From Solirubrobacterales bacterium 70-9 (GTDB taxonomy: Bacteria; Actinomycetota; Thermoleophilia; Solirubrobacterales; 70-9), in NCBI GenBank assembly GCA_001898095.1, contig MKSH01000247.1:89559-99149 (forward strand): 9,591 nt of DNA. Reading direction: 5' to 3'. Of the stretch, positions 1-6,845 are shown one piece after another. Every line of letters begins with the position of its first letter. Positions within the stretch are counted from its first letter, which is position 1. The translations under genes and the position numbers were made by a program. The notes beneath the pieces were generated by a model. The model was not told the DNA's origin. It ran no database searches and was given only the letters and a program-made list of their open reading frames with translations.

Positions 1-285
1 GCAGTCGGCCGCGAAGGCCACCTTGCGGCCGAGCACGGCGGCCGTTGCCGCCGCGATCGGCTTCAGCGACTGCTCGGGGTCCGGCTTGCCCTTCGGCCGG
101 CCGAAATGCGCGAGCAGGATCACCCTGGCGCCCTTGCCGGCGAGCTCGTCGATCGTGCCGGCCACCCGCTCGATGCGGGTCGCGTCGGTCACCTTGCCGT
201 CCTTGACCGGAACGTTGAGATCGACGCGCACGAGCACGCGGCGGCCGGCGACGTCCGCGTCGTCGAGGGTGCGGAAACGGGGCAT
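1..285 (-). CDS. pgk: phosphoglycerate kinase, N-terminal 95 residues (runs off the window)
   Basis: Phosphoglycerate kinase is a cytosolic enzyme that interconverts 1,3-bisphosphoglycerate + ADP and 3-phosphoglycerate + ATP in glycolysis, gluconeogenesis and the Calvin cycle. Only the start of the N-terminal domain is present; the reading frame is open to base 1. Seen directly: the family signature RVDLNVP at residues 20-26, ATRI at 35-38 and the substrate-loop motif LLAHFGRPKG at 57-66. These supply the conserved Asp22, Asn24, Arg37, His60 and Arg63 that contact 3-phosphoglycerate in this family. The ATG at 285 is preceded by a GGAG ribosome binding site about 6 bases upstream, and the protein begins MPRFRTLDD, as usual in rhizobial PGKs. 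A promoter lies at 314-341, so the gene can be expressed independently of the antiporter gene 86 bp upstream. The remaining roughly 300 residues are outside the window, so integrity cannot be judged. Confidence 0.96.
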   Translation of the reverse strand, partial: MPRFRTLDDADVAGRRVLVRVDLNVPVKDGKVTDATRIERVAGTIDELAGKGARVILLAHFGRPKGKPDPEQSLKPIAAATAAVLGRKVAFAADC

Positions 286-313
286 GGAAATCTCCTGCGG
301 AAGAACCGGCCGG

Positions 314-341
314 ACCATACAGAAGGCGCCGCCGCAGTCAA
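314..341 (-). promoter_or_regulatory. predicted sigma-70 promoter of pgk
   Basis: Read on the minus strand: -35 TTGACT (341-336), a 16-bp spacer, and -10 TATGGT (319-314) preceded by TG. Transcription would start near 307, giving a leader of about 22 nt ahead of the pgk ATG at 285 that still contains the GGAG site. The -35 lies 30 bp past the antiporter stop codon and no terminator is visible between them, so read-through from the antiporter is also possible. Prediction from sequence only. Confidence 0.55.
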
Positions 342-371
342 ATGCGCGCAGCGCCGCGACCCGCAGCTCCG

Positions 372-2216
372 CTATTCCGGCGCGGCCGGGGCGTGCGGTT
401 CGGCTTCCGCGGCCGCGACGTCGCGCCGGCGGCCGAAAAGGCCGCGGATCTTGGCGGCGAGCTCGCGGCCGGTGAGGAACATCGGCACCTGCCGCTGCGC
501 CGCCTCCGGCTCCAGCGACACGCCGACGCTCTCGATGCGGCCCTGCTCGTCGACGTCGCGCACGATCAGGTCGACCGGCCCGAGCGCCACGCGGTCGGCA
601 TATTCGGCCCGCCCGCCCAGCCGCCGCGTCATCAGCTCGGCGATCGTCAGCTCCTGCTCGTCGGCGCGCAGGTCGATGCCGTAGGCCGCCTGCAGGTCGA
701 GCGCCGTGCGCGCCGGGTCGATCGAGAAGGCGCCGAAGAAGTCGGCGTCGTCGCCGGCCACCGGCGCCGGGCTGGCGAACAGCCGGTCGAGCAGGCGCGG
801 ATAGCGCGCCGAGATGAACAGATAGACGTAGTCGCCCGCCTGCAGCCGGCCGGCATACTGGTAGCTCTTCGACTGCCCGTCGCGGATCACCAGCGATGGC
901 CGCGCCCAGCGCGGGATGCGCTCGCCGCGCGCCACCGGGCTGCCGGCCACCACGCGGTAGACCAGCAGCTCGTGATGGGCCGTGCCGGGCAGCTCCAGCT
1001 CCAGCTTCTCGACCGGGCCGATGCGCGGCGGCACGATCAGGTTCAGCCATTTCGCCAGCGGGCCGATCGTCCAGCCCTGCACCAAGAGCGACACGAGCAC
1101 GATGATGAAGGCGGTGTTGAAGAACAGCGTGCCGTGGTCGAGCCCGCCGAGCAGCGGCACGATGGCGAGCAGGATCGACACCGCCCCGCGCAGGCCGACC
1201 CACGACAGGAACAGCGTCTCGGCGCGGGCGAACTCGAACGGGACCAGCGAGAGCCACACCGCGACCGGCCGCGCCACCAGGCATAGGAACAGCGCGAGCA
1301 GGATCGCCGGCACGGCGATGAGCTGGAACTGCGACGGCGTCGCCAGCAGTCCGAGCAGCACGAACATGATGATCTGCGCCAGCCAGCTCGCGCCTTCCTG
1401 GAAGCTGCGCAGCGCCGGCGCCGACTGGATCTGCCGGTTGCCGGCATAGATGCCGGCCACGAACACCGCCAGGAAGCCGCTGCCGCCGATCGCGCCGGTT
1501 ACCGAGAAGACCAGCAGCGACAGCGCCAGCACGAAGATCGGCGCCAGCCCGCGGTCGATGTCGAGCCGGTTGACCAGCGTCGCGATCATCGCCCCGCCGC
1601 CGACGCCGGCGACGAGGCCGATGCCCATCTCGCGCACGAACTCGACGAGCAGCTCCACGCCGATATGGCCGCCGCTGCCGCCGGTGGCGATGATCTCGAC
1701 CAGCGTGATCGTCAGGAAGATCGCCATCGGGTCGTTCGAGCTCGATTCGATCTCCAGCGTCGAGCGCACCCGGTCGCGGATGTTGATGCCGCCGCCGCGC
1801 AGCAGGAAGAACACGGCCGCCGCGTCGGTCGAGCCGACGATTGCCCCGAGCAGGAAGCCTTCCAGCCAGGTGATGCCGAGCAGGTAATGCGCGGCTGTGC
1901 CGAAGATGGTGGTGGTCAGCAGCACCCCGACCGTCGCCAGCGATACCGCCGGCGCGGCAGCCTGTCGGAACGATTGCAGCGAGGTGCCGAAGCCGGAATC
2001 GAACAGGATGATGGCGAGCGCCAGCGAGCCGATATAGTAGGCCACCGCCGCATTGTCGAAGCTGATGCCGAGCCCGTCGACGCCGGCCGCCAGCCCGATG
2101 CCGAGGAAGAGCAGCAGCAGCGGGGCGCCGAAGCGGAACGCGACCAGACTGGAGAACGCCGCGACCAGGACCAGCAGGGTCCCGACCAGCGTCGCGATGT
2201 AGATCCAGTCGAACAT
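372..2216 (-). CDS. nhaP2: CPA1-type potassium/proton antiporter with C-terminal TrkA-C (RCK_C) and CorC/HlyC-like domains
   Basis: Inner-membrane cation/proton antiporter of the NhaP2/CvrA type, expected to exchange K+ (possibly Na+) for H+. Residues 1 to about 395 are a chain of hydrophobic segments. Within it are the family blocks GSTDAAAVF (128-136), the acidic-pore ESSSNDPMA (157-165, with the Asn161-Asp162 pair of CPA1 carriers) and SWVGLRGAVSILLAIVP (338-354). Residues about 403-480 (LELELPGTAHHELL to YLFISARYPRLLDRLF) resemble the TrkA-C ligand-binding domain, and about 488-570 a CorC/HlyC-type transporter-associated domain. The last 40 residues are charged and Ala/Pro-rich. The 614-residue length is slightly above the roughly 578 of E. 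coli CvrA. The start ATG at 2216 has an AGGGA site upstream. The gene lies between the gap terminator and pgk, an unusual partner for glycolytic genes. The cation is inferred from family and not proven. Confidence 0.9.
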   Translation of the reverse strand: MFDWIYIATLVGTLLVLVAAFSSLVAFRFGAPLLLLFLGIGLAAGVDGLGISFDNAAVAYYIGSLALAIILFDSGFGTSLQSFRQAAAPAVSLATVGVLLTTTIFGTAAHYLLGITWLEGFLLGAIVGSTDAAAVFFLLRGGGINIRDRVRSTLEIESSSNDPMAIFLTITLVEIIATGGSGGHIGVELLVEFVREMGIGLVAGVGGGAMIATLVNRLDIDRGLAPIFVLALSLLVFSVTGAIGGSGFLAVFVAGIYAGNRQIQSAPALRSFQEGASWLAQIIMFVLLGLLATPSQFQLIAVPAILLALFLCLVARPVAVWLSLVPFEFARAETLFLSWVGLRGAVSILLAIVPLLGGLDHGTLFFNTAFIIVLVSLLVQGWTIGPLAKWLNLIVPPRIGPVEKLELELPGTAHHELLVYRVVAGSPVARGERIPRWARPSLVIRDGQSKSYQYAGRLQAGDYVYLFISARYPRLLDRLFASPAPVAGDDADFFGAFSIDPARTALDLQAAYGIDLRADEQELTIAELMTRRLGGRAEYADRVALGPVDLIVRDVDEQGRIESVGVSLEPEAAQRQVPMFLTGRELAAKIRGLFGRRRDVAAAEAEPHAPAAPE

Positions 2217-2393
2217 GTTGGCGGTCCCTGCCGTTCAGCCCCGAATGCCCCGAGCAACCCTCCTCCGGTCGGCCCGCCGCTTTCGGTTCCGACCTGTCGC
2301 CGGAAAGACGGCACTTCGATGTCGAGGGCGCGGCGGAAGCGGGGTCCGGGCGACCCCGCGGCTGCGATTCGTGGATGCCGCAGCGTCAGTGTA
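2217..2393. other. intergenic region upstream of the antiporter gene
   Basis: About 180 bp between the gap terminator and the antiporter ATG. It should hold the antiporter promoter, but I could not pick a convincing -35/-10 pair on the minus strand. It contains a small perfect hairpin at 2341-2357 (GGGGTC, 5-nt loop, GACCCC) with no T-run on either side, so it does not look like a terminator. No RNA gene or conserved ORF was recognised. Confidence 0.4.
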
Positions 2394-2424
2394 GAAAAAG
2401 AAAACGCCCGGCTTCAACCGGGCG
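2394..2424 (-). terminator. rho-independent terminator downstream of gap
   Basis: On the minus strand a perfect 7-bp GC stem (CGCCCGG/CCGGGCG, bases 2405-2411 and 2418-2424) closes a 6-nt loop. It is followed directly by the T-rich run TTTTCTTTTTC (2404-2394). It begins 32 bp after the gap stop codon, which fits termination of the gap transcript before the antiporter gene. It is the clearest intrinsic terminator in the window. Confidence 0.88.
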
Positions 2425-2456
2425 CTTTCGATTCCTGAAAGATTGGGCCTCGCGGC

Positions 2457-3467
2457 CTACATGGTCTTGGCCAGCGCCGCGGTCGTGTCGGCCATGCGGT
2501 TGGAGAAGCCCCACTCGTTGTCGTACCACGACATGACGCGCACGAGGTCGCCCTCGATCACCTTGGTCTGGTCGATCGCGAACGTCGACGAGGCCGCGTT
2601 GTGGTTGAGGTCGATCGAGACCAGCGGCTCCTTCGTATAGGCGAGGATGCCCTTCAGCGGACCGCTGTCGGCAGCCTTGATGAGCGCCGCGTTGACCTCG
2701 TCGACGGTGACCTTGCGCTTCGGCACGAACTTGAAGTCGATGACCGAGACGTTCGGCGTCGGCACGCGGATCGACACGCCGTCGAGCTTGCCCTTGAGCT
2801 CCGGCAGCACGAGGCCGACGGCCTTGGCCGCGCCCGTCGAGGTCGGGATCATCGACATCGCGGCCGCGCGGGCGCGATACAGATCCTTGTGCATCGTGTC
2901 GAGCGTCGGCTGGTCGCCCGTATAGGCGTGCACCGTCGTCATGAAGCCCTTCTCGATGCCGAACGCGTCGTTCAGCACCTTGGCCACCGGCGCCAGGCAG
3001 TTGGTGGTGCAGGACGCGTTGGAGATGACGATGTGGTCCTTGGTCAGCTTGTCGTGGTTGACGCCGTAGACGACGGTCAGGTCGGCGCCGTCGGCGGGCG
3101 CCGAGACGATGACGCGCTTGGCGCCGGCCGTCAGGTGCGCCGAGGCCTTCTCCTTCGACGTGAAGATGCCGGTGCATTCGAGCACGATGTCGACGCCGAG
3201 GCTGCCCCAGGGCAGCTTGGACGGGTCGCGCTCGGCGAGCACCTTGAAGCTGTCGGAGCCGACCTGGATCGTGTCGCCGGAGACCTTGACCTCGCTCGGG
3301 AAGCGGCCGTGCACGCTGTCGTAGCGCAGCAGGTGCGCGTTGGTCTCGACCGGACCGAGGTCGTTGACGGCGACGACGTCGATGTCCTTGCGGCCGGATT
3401 CGTAGATGGCGCGGACGATGTTGCGGCCGATGCGGCCGAAGCCGTTGACGGCTATTCTGACGGGCAT
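2457..3467 (-). CDS. gap: type I glyceraldehyde-3-phosphate dehydrogenase
   Basis: Cytosolic enzyme that oxidises glyceraldehyde 3-phosphate with phosphate and NAD(P)+ to 1,3-bisphosphoglycerate; its product is the substrate of PGK encoded further on. The 336-residue protein has the normal family length. Seen: the Rossmann motif NGFGRIGR (8-15), the acidic Asp36 in VNDLG that usually favours NAD+, and the active site SNASCTTNC (149-157) with catalytic Cys153. Also present are the general base His180 in TTVHAYT and the C-terminal [12 protein letters not shown] (314-325). The frame stays open for 77 codons upstream, but the ATG at 3467 ([15 protein letters not shown]) is chosen because it matches the family start and has a strong GAGGAG site 8-9 bases before it. 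The upstream extension would translate the intergenic repeat. A strong terminator follows at 2394-2424. NAD+ preference is inferred from Asp36; an NADP-using anabolic role is not excluded. Confidence 0.97.
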   Translation of the reverse strand: MPVRIAVNGFGRIGRNIVRAIYESGRKDIDVVAVNDLGPVETNAHLLRYDSVHGRFPSEVKVSGDTIQVGSDSFKVLAERDPSKLPWGSLGVDIVLECTGIFTSKEKASAHLTAGAKRVIVSAPADGADLTVVYGVNHDKLTKDHIVISNASCTTNCLAPVAKVLNDAFGIEKGFMTTVHAYTGDQPTLDTMHKDLYRARAAAMSMIPTSTGAAKAVGLVLPELKGKLDGVSIRVPTPNVSVIDFKFVPKRKVTVDEVNAALIKAADSGPLKGILAYTKEPLVSIDLNHNAASSTFAIDQTKVIEGDLVRVMSWYDNEWGFSNRMADTTAALAKTM

Positions 3468-3593
3468 GGTGCGGTCTCCTCTTTCGCTGCGCGAGGAATT
3501 CTCGGGATGTCTGCCGGGAGGCTGCGTTTCCATAACCGCGCGGCGGCCAAGAATCCAGCGGCGGCACGGGAAAAGCGATTGGTGCAGCAAGTC

Positions 3594-3747
3594 ACCTCCC
3601 CCTTGAGGGGAGGTCGGCGAGCGCAGCGAGCCGGGTGGGGTCGCCTTCACTGGAGGCGACGTAATCGGCAGGGCCGCGCACTGCCGCGGCGACCCCACCC
3701 GCTTCGAACACTACGTGTTCTCAGCGACCTCCCCTCAAGGGGGAGGT
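3594..3747. repeat. palindromic MITE-like intergenic repeat between tkt and gap
   Basis: A 154-bp element with nested symmetry. Its two ends are perfect inverted repeats of 23 bp (3594-3616 against 3725-3747). Each end is itself a small hairpin, ACCTCCCC-CTTGA-GGGGAGGT at the left and its mirror at the right. A second internal inverted pair of 13 bp (GGGTGGGGTCGCC at 3633-3645, complement at 3688-3700) brackets a central GC-rich stretch. The whole could fold into one long cruciform or RNA hairpin. It ends 10 bp past the tkt stop codon, so it may end or process the tkt message. No transposase ORF is inside, which fits a non-autonomous element. From memory, similar GAGGGGAGGT-type palindromes recur between genes in Mesorhizobium-like genomes; copy number cannot be checked here. 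Confidence 0.75.
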
Positions 3748-3757
3748 AAGCCGCGCC

Positions 3758-5752
3758 TCAGCCCTTCTGCGCGAGCCGCGCCTCGACCGCCTTGACGGTG
3801 GCGTCCGCGGTGATGCCGAAATGCTGGTAGAGCTGCTCGGCCGGCGCGCTGGCGCCGAAGCCGTGCATGCCGACGAAGATGCCGTCGGCGCCGATGAAGG
3901 CGTCCCAGCCCTGCCGGATGCCGGCCTCGATGGCGACCTTGACGCCGCCCTTGCCGAGGATCGCCGCCCGGTAGGCCGCGTCCTGCTTCTCGAACAGCTC
4001 GAAGCACGGCACCGAGACGACGCGGGTCGGATGGCCCTTCTTCTCCAGCGCCGCCCGCGCCGCGAGCGCGATCTCCACCTCCGAGCCGGTGGCGAAGATG
4101 GTCACCTTCGCCTCGTCGCTGGCGGTCGCGATCTCGTAGGCGCCGAGCGCGCACAGATTGTCCTCGGAGAACTCGGTACGCAGCGCCGGCAGGTTCTGCC
4201 TGGTCAGCGCCAGCGTCGACGGCGTCTTGGTCGAGGCCAGCGCGATCTCCCAGCACTCCGCCGCCTCCATCGCGTCGGCCGGGCGGAAGACGTTGTGGTT
4301 GGGGATGGCGCGCAGCGCGGCGAGGTGCTCGACCGGCTGGTGCGTCGGCCCGTCCTCGCCCAGCCCGATCGAATCGTGCGTCATCACGAAGATGGTGCGG
4401 ATGCCCATCAGCGAGGCGAGCCGCATGGCCGGCCGCGCATAGTCGGAGAAGGTCAGGAACGTGCCGCCATAGGGGATCACGCCGCCATGCAGCGTCATGC
4501 CGTTCATGGCCGCCGCCATGCCGTGCTCGCGGATGCCGTAATAGACGTAGCGGCCGGAGAAGTCGGTCGGCGTGATCGGCTTGGTCTGGCTGGTCTTGGT
4601 GTTGTTGGAGCCGGTCAGGTCGGCCGAGCCGCCGATCGTCTCCGGCACCGCGCCGTTGATCACCTCCAGCGCCATCTCGGACGACTTGCGGGTGGCCACC
4701 TTCGGCTTGTCCTTGGCGAGCTTGCGCTTGTAGTCGGCCAGCGCCGCCTCCAGCGTCTGGGGCAGGTCGCCGCGCATGCGCCGCTCGAACTCGGCGCGCG
4801 TGTCGGCGTCCGCCGCCGCCAGCCGCTTCTCCCACTCCTTGCGCTCCTTGGCCGAGCGCAGGCCGGCCAGCCGCCAGTCGTCGAGGATGTCGGACGGCAC
4901 CACGAAGGGCGCGCTGTCCCAGCCGAGCGCCTTGCGCGTGGCTGCGATCTCCTCGGCGCCGAGCGGCGAGCCGTGCACCTTGTTGGTGCCGGCCTTGGTC
5001 GGCGCGCCGAAGCCGATCGTCGTGCGGAAGGCGATCATGGTCGGCCGGTCGGAGGCCTTCGCCTTGGTGAAGGCGGCGGCGATCGCCTCGGGGTCGTGCC
5101 CGTCGGCGGCGATCGTGTTCCAGCCGCAGGCCTCGAAGCGCTTGATCTGGTCGGTCGAATCCGACAGCGACACCGGCCCATCGATCGAGATGCGGTTGTC
5201 GTCCCACATCAGGGTCAGCTTGTTGAGCCGCAGGTGACCGGCGAGCGCGATCGCCTCCTGGCTGATGCCCTCCATCAGGCAGCCGTCGCCGGCCAGCACG
5301 TAGGTGTGGTGGTCGACGAGGCCGTCGCCGAAGCGGGCGTTCAGGATCCGCTCGGCCATCGCCATGCCGACGGCGTTCGCGATGCCCTGGCCGAGCGGCC
5401 CGGTCGTCGTCTCGATGCCGGCCGCGTGGCCGTATTCGGGATGGCCGGCGGTGCGCGAGCCGAGCTGGCGGAAGTTCCTGATCTCGTCCAGCGTGATGTC
5501 CTCGTAGCCCGACAGGTAGAGCGTCGAGTAGAGCAGCATCGAGCCGTGCCCGGCCGACAGCACGAAGCGGTCGCGGTCGGGCCAGTGCGGGTTCTTCGGG
5601 TCGTGCGTCAGGAAGCGCGTGTAGAGGACCGTGGCGATGTCGGCCGCCCCCATCGGCAGGCCGGGATGGCCGGAATTGGCCTTCTCGACGGCATCCATGG
5701 ACAGGAAACGGATCGCATTCGCCATCCGGTCGTGCTTCTCGCGTGAAATCAT
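3758..5752 (-). CDS. tkt: transketolase
   Basis: Thiamine-diphosphate enzyme that moves two-carbon units between ketose and aldose phosphates in the non-oxidative pentose phosphate pathway and, in autotrophs, the Calvin cycle; cytosolic homodimer. The 664-residue length is normal. Seen: [15 protein letters not shown] (26-40), the ThDP/metal motif GDGCLMEG (155-162) running to DDNRISIDG (184-192), and the catalytic glutamate Glu409 in [13 protein letters not shown]. The substrate-binding [19 protein letters not shown] (458-476) and a C-terminal domain with [10 protein letters not shown] (551-560) follow. The ATG at 5752 ([16 protein letters not shown]) is chosen because rhizobial transketolases start this way; its ribosome binding site (GCGAGAA) is weak. 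The open frame extends 26 codons further up, but that stretch is Pro/Arg/Gly-rich and unlike the family. A promoter is predicted at 5828-5855, and the intergenic repeat lies just past the stop. Confidence 0.97.
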   Translation of the reverse strand: MISREKHDRMANAIRFLSMDAVEKANSGHPGLPMGAADIATVLYTRFLTHDPKNPHWPDRDRFVLSAGHGSMLLYSTLYLSGYEDITLDEIRNFRQLGSRTAGHPEYGHAAGIETTTGPLGQGIANAVGMAMAERILNARFGDGLVDHHTYVLAGDGCLMEGISQEAIALAGHLRLNKLTLMWDDNRISIDGPVSLSDSTDQIKRFEACGWNTIAADGHDPEAIAAAFTKAKASDRPTMIAFRTTIGFGAPTKAGTNKVHGSPLGAEEIAATRKALGWDSAPFVVPSDILDDWRLAGLRSAKERKEWEKRLAAADADTRAEFERRMRGDLPQTLEAALADYKRKLAKDKPKVATRKSSEMALEVINGAVPETIGGSADLTGSNNTKTSQTKPITPTDFSGRYVYYGIREHGMAAAMNGMTLHGGVIPYGGTFLTFSDYARPAMRLASLMGIRTIFVMTHDSIGLGEDGPTHQPVEHLAALRAIPNHNVFRPADAMEAAECWEIALASTKTPSTLALTRQNLPALRTEFSEDNLCALGAYEIATASDEAKVTIFATGSEVEIALAARAALEKKGHPTRVVSVPCFELFEKQDAAYRAAILGKGGVKVAIEAGIRQGWDAFIGADGIFVGMHGFGASAPAEQLYQHFGITADATVKAVEARLAQKG

Positions 5753-5793
5753 GGCGTTCTCGCTGGTGCGTGGGCCGGGGCGCGCCGGTCCGC

Positions 5794-5811
5794 GGGGCCG
5801 GATCCGGCCCC
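5794..5811. other. perfect 18-bp palindrome in the predicted tkt leader
   Basis: GGGGCCGGATCCGGCCCC is fully self-complementary. It lies between the predicted tkt transcription start (about 5821) and the tkt ATG at 5752. In RNA it could form a GC hairpin with a 4-nt loop about 40 nt before the start codon. On the tkt strand the T-run comes before the palindrome, not after it, so it is not an intrinsic terminator. It could be a protein-binding site or a leader structure, or a chance product of high GC. Confidence 0.4.
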
Positions 5812-5827
5812 CGAAAAAGGCAGGCGA

Positions 5828-5855
5828 CACATAGCAGGCGCCGCGTGCGAGTCAA
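5828..5855 (-). promoter_or_regulatory. predicted sigma-70 promoter of tkt
   Basis: On the minus strand: -35 TTGACT (5855-5850), a 16-bp spacer, and -10 TATGTG (5833-5828). Transcription would start near 5821, giving a leader of about 70 nt that contains the 18-bp palindrome. The layout is nearly the same as at the predicted pgk promoter, including a shared GCGGCGCCT just upstream of the -10. Prediction from sequence only. Confidence 0.5.
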
Positions 5856-5941
5856 CAAAGCCGGCCCGCCCGGCGCCGCCCCGCCTTCGGGCCTTCCGCC
5901 GCACCCCGGTGCGAATGAAGGGGACAGCCTGCACGCCTCGG

Positions 5942-5971
5942 TTGACGCCGCGTTGAGGCACCTCCTAATCT
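5942..5971 (+). promoter_or_regulatory. possible promoter of the DUF4164-zapA unit
   Basis: A good -35 TTGACG (5942-5947) is followed after 18 bp by a weak -10 TAATCT (5966-5971). It would give a leader of about 95 nt before the ATG at 6073. It lies back to back with the tkt promoter in the 320-bp divergent region 5753-6072. Apart from these promoters, the tkt leader palindrome and a small GCGCC/GGCGC hairpin at 5983-5998, I see nothing else in that region. Confidence 0.35.
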
Positions 5972-6072
5972 TTCCGGCCTAAGCGCCTCTATTGGCGCAC
6001 GATTCGGGAAAGGTCGGGGCGAGGCCCGCAATGCCGGGGCCGGCGCAGGCGATCTGGAAGGGTTGCGGTCGG

Positions 6073-6345
6073 ATGTCCTCCGAAGCCACGCTGAGGGAAG
6101 TCATCGCCCGGCTCGGCAAGGCGATCGAGACGCTGGAAGGCGCCGTCGCGGCCCGTCTCGAGCACGATCAGGACTATATGGAAGCCGAGGCCGAGGTGCA
6201 GCGCATGAACGCCGACCGCGCCCGGCTCGCCCAGGAGCTCGACAATTCGGAAGCCCGCGCCGAGCGCCTGGAAACCGTCAACAAGGAGGTCTCGCGCCGC
6301 CTGGTGACGGCGATGGAGACCATCCGCGCGGTGCTCGACAGGTAA
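6073..6345 (+). CDS. DUF4164 family coiled-coil protein
   Basis: A 90-residue, highly charged, nearly all-helical protein. From residue 6 to about 75 it shows heptad-like spacing of Leu/Ile/Val/Met in an Ala/Glu/Arg-rich background (VIARLGKAIETLEGAV, RMNADRARLAQELDNSEARA), which predicts a coiled coil. There is no signal peptide, membrane segment or enzyme motif. Its size, sequence and place directly upstream of zapA match the DUF4164 proteins conserved in Rhizobiales; function is unknown. A TTG at 5992 would add 27 residues, but the ATG at 6073 has a GGAAGGG site about 11 bases upstream and gives the family-like start MSSEATLREV. The stop TAA lies 8 bp before the zapA GTG and is part of its ribosome binding site, so the two are probably translated together. 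A role near the divisome is inferred from context only. Confidence 0.88.
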   Translation: MSSEATLREVIARLGKAIETLEGAVAARLEHDQDYMEAEAEVQRMNADRARLAQELDNSEARAERLETVNKEVSRRLVTAMETIRAVLDR

Positions 6346-6353
6346 GGTGCATT

Positions 6354-6731
6354 GTGTCGCAGGTAACGGTCACGATCGACGGCAAGCAGTACAGGATGGC
6401 CTGCGACGAGGGCCAGGAGGAGCATCTGATCGAGCTCGCCGGCCGCTTCGACCGCTACGTGCTGCATCTGAAGGATTCCTTCGGCGAGATCGGCGACCAG
6501 CGGCTCACCGTCATGGCCGGCATCATGGTGCTCGACGAGCTGTCGGAGCTGCAGCGCCGCGTGCGCGGGCTGGAAAGCGAGATCGCCACGCTGCGCAAGA
6601 CGCGCGACGACGCGCTGACCAAGGCCAACAAGAACGACGAGGCCCTCACCGGCGCGCTGTCCGGCCTCGCCGAGCGCATGGAGACGCTCGCCGCCCGCCT
6701 CGCCGTGCGCGGCCACAACGGCGCCGACTGA
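6354..6731 (+). CDS. zapA: cell division protein ZapA
   Basis: ZapA binds FtsZ protofilaments and promotes their bundling at the mid-cell Z ring; it acts in the cytoplasm as a dimer or tetramer. The 125-residue protein has the N-terminal globular part QVTVTIDGKQYRMAC to GDQRLTVMAGIMVLDEL (3-63) typical of alphaproteobacterial ZapA, then a long helix/coiled coil (about 64-115, SELQRRVRGLESEIATLRK). The start is a GTG at 6354, chosen because it gives the family start MSQVTVTIDG and follows an AGGTAAGG site overlapping the stop codon of the DUF4164 gene. No ATG fits before the conserved region. It forms an operon with the DUF4164 gene. In many Proteobacteria the 6S RNA gene and 5-formyltetrahydrofolate cyclo-ligase follow zapA; here a caspase-like gene follows instead. 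Confidence 0.95.
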   Translation: MSQVTVTIDGKQYRMACDEGQEEHLIELAGRFDRYVLHLKDSFGEIGDQRLTVMAGIMVLDELSELQRRVRGLESEIATLRKTRDDALTKANKNDEALTGALSGLAERMETLAARLAVRGHNGAD

Positions 6732-6845
6732 GCCTTTTCGCATTAAGCATGCGGCCGCCTGTGCGCGCCGCGCGCGTTGCGCAGCCCGCCGCCCATGCTC
6801 TACGCTCTCTCCGGGAGCATTTCCGGGGTGGGCAATAACGGGCTG

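Noticed and set aside
2341..2357. GGGGTC/GACCCC hairpin as a terminator
   Set aside because: Short stem and no T-run on either strand; the real terminator is at 2394-2424.
3468..3698. 77-codon in-frame extension upstream of gap
   Set aside because: It translates the intergenic repeat, has no family similarity, and the ATG at 3467 has a strong ribosome binding site and the conserved GAPDH start.
3594..3747. CRISPR array or insertion sequence
   Set aside because: There are only two inverted ends, no series of direct repeats with spacers, and no transposase gene.
3821..5746. 641-codon open frame on the plus strand opposite tkt
   Set aside because: It is a shadow of tkt: repetitive Arg/Val/Gly/Leu/Asp composition, no motif, and the minus strand encodes a complete transketolase with all catalytic motifs.
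5753..5830. 26-codon in-frame extension upstream of tkt
   Set aside because: Pro/Arg/Gly-rich, unlike transketolases, and it begins at or before the predicted -10 box.
5992..6072. TTG start extending the DUF4164 protein by 27 residues
   Set aside because: No ribosome binding site for the TTG, and the ATG at 6073 gives a start that resembles the family.
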